A DNA stretch of 10,114 bases from Chromatiaceae bacterium. Its GTDB lineage: Bacteria; Pseudomonadota; Gammaproteobacteria; Chromatiales; Chromatiaceae. The position numbers were made by a program, and so were the translations under genes. The stretch lies in contig DTXR01000131.1 of assembly GCA_012962365.1 (NCBI GenBank), positions 1 to 10,114 of the forward strand, given 5' to 3'. Below the pieces are notes generated by a model. The model ran no database searches. It was given only the letters and a program-made list of their open reading frames with translations, and was not told the origin of the DNA. Shown piece by piece: positions 6,757 through 10,114 of the stretch. Positions within the stretch are counted from its first letter, which is position 1. Each line of letters begins with the position of its first letter.

Positions 6757-10114
<3,358 letters not shown>

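Overview
The window reads as a chromosomal segment of a gammaproteobacterium with moderately high G+C. The order leuS–lptE–holA–proA–nadD on the minus strand is a conserved housekeeping arrangement in Pseudomonas-, Chromatiales- and Ectothiorhodospira-like gammaproteobacteria. LptE, HolA, LeuS and ProA all look like gammaproteobacterial versions by recall of their families. The genus cannot be fixed from the sequence alone.

Right part (about 4428-9899, minus strand): leucyl-tRNA synthetase (leuS), the outer-membrane LPS-assembly lipoprotein LptE, the DNA polymerase III clamp-loader subunit delta (holA) and gamma-glutamyl phosphate reductase (proA). leuS and lptE overlap by 4 nt (ATGA), lptE and holA are 3 nt apart, and holA and proA are 31 nt apart, so this looks like one operon read from a promoter in or beyond the 215-nt region at the right edge. 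The front of lptE carries a GC-rich palindromic REP-like element that is read through as coding sequence.

Centre (3231-4407): a two-gene toxin-antitoxin module of the RES/Xre (MbcT-MbcA, ParT-ParS) type lies between proA and nadD, which are commonly adjacent. The antitoxin has its own promoter, whose -10 box is bracketed by a perfect 10-bp inverted repeat, a good candidate for the autoregulatory operator. RES toxins consume NAD+, and the next gene downstream on the same strand is nadD, a core NAD-synthesis enzyme. This is the most interesting arrangement in the window.

Left part (1-3136): nadD is followed, with a 1-nt TGATG stop/start overlap, by a 472-aa protein with a C-terminal YiiX/YebB-like permuted NlpC/P60 (C92) cysteine-hydrolase domain and an N-terminal helical region I do not recognise. 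It occupies the place where rsfS (ybeB) usually follows nadD. Converging on it from the left edge are two plus-strand genes: a small VOC/glyoxalase-fold protein and an MdaB-like NAD(P)H:quinone reductase, whose 3' end overlaps the hydrolase gene by 34 nt. No rRNA, tRNA, CRISPR array, transposase or phage gene was seen.
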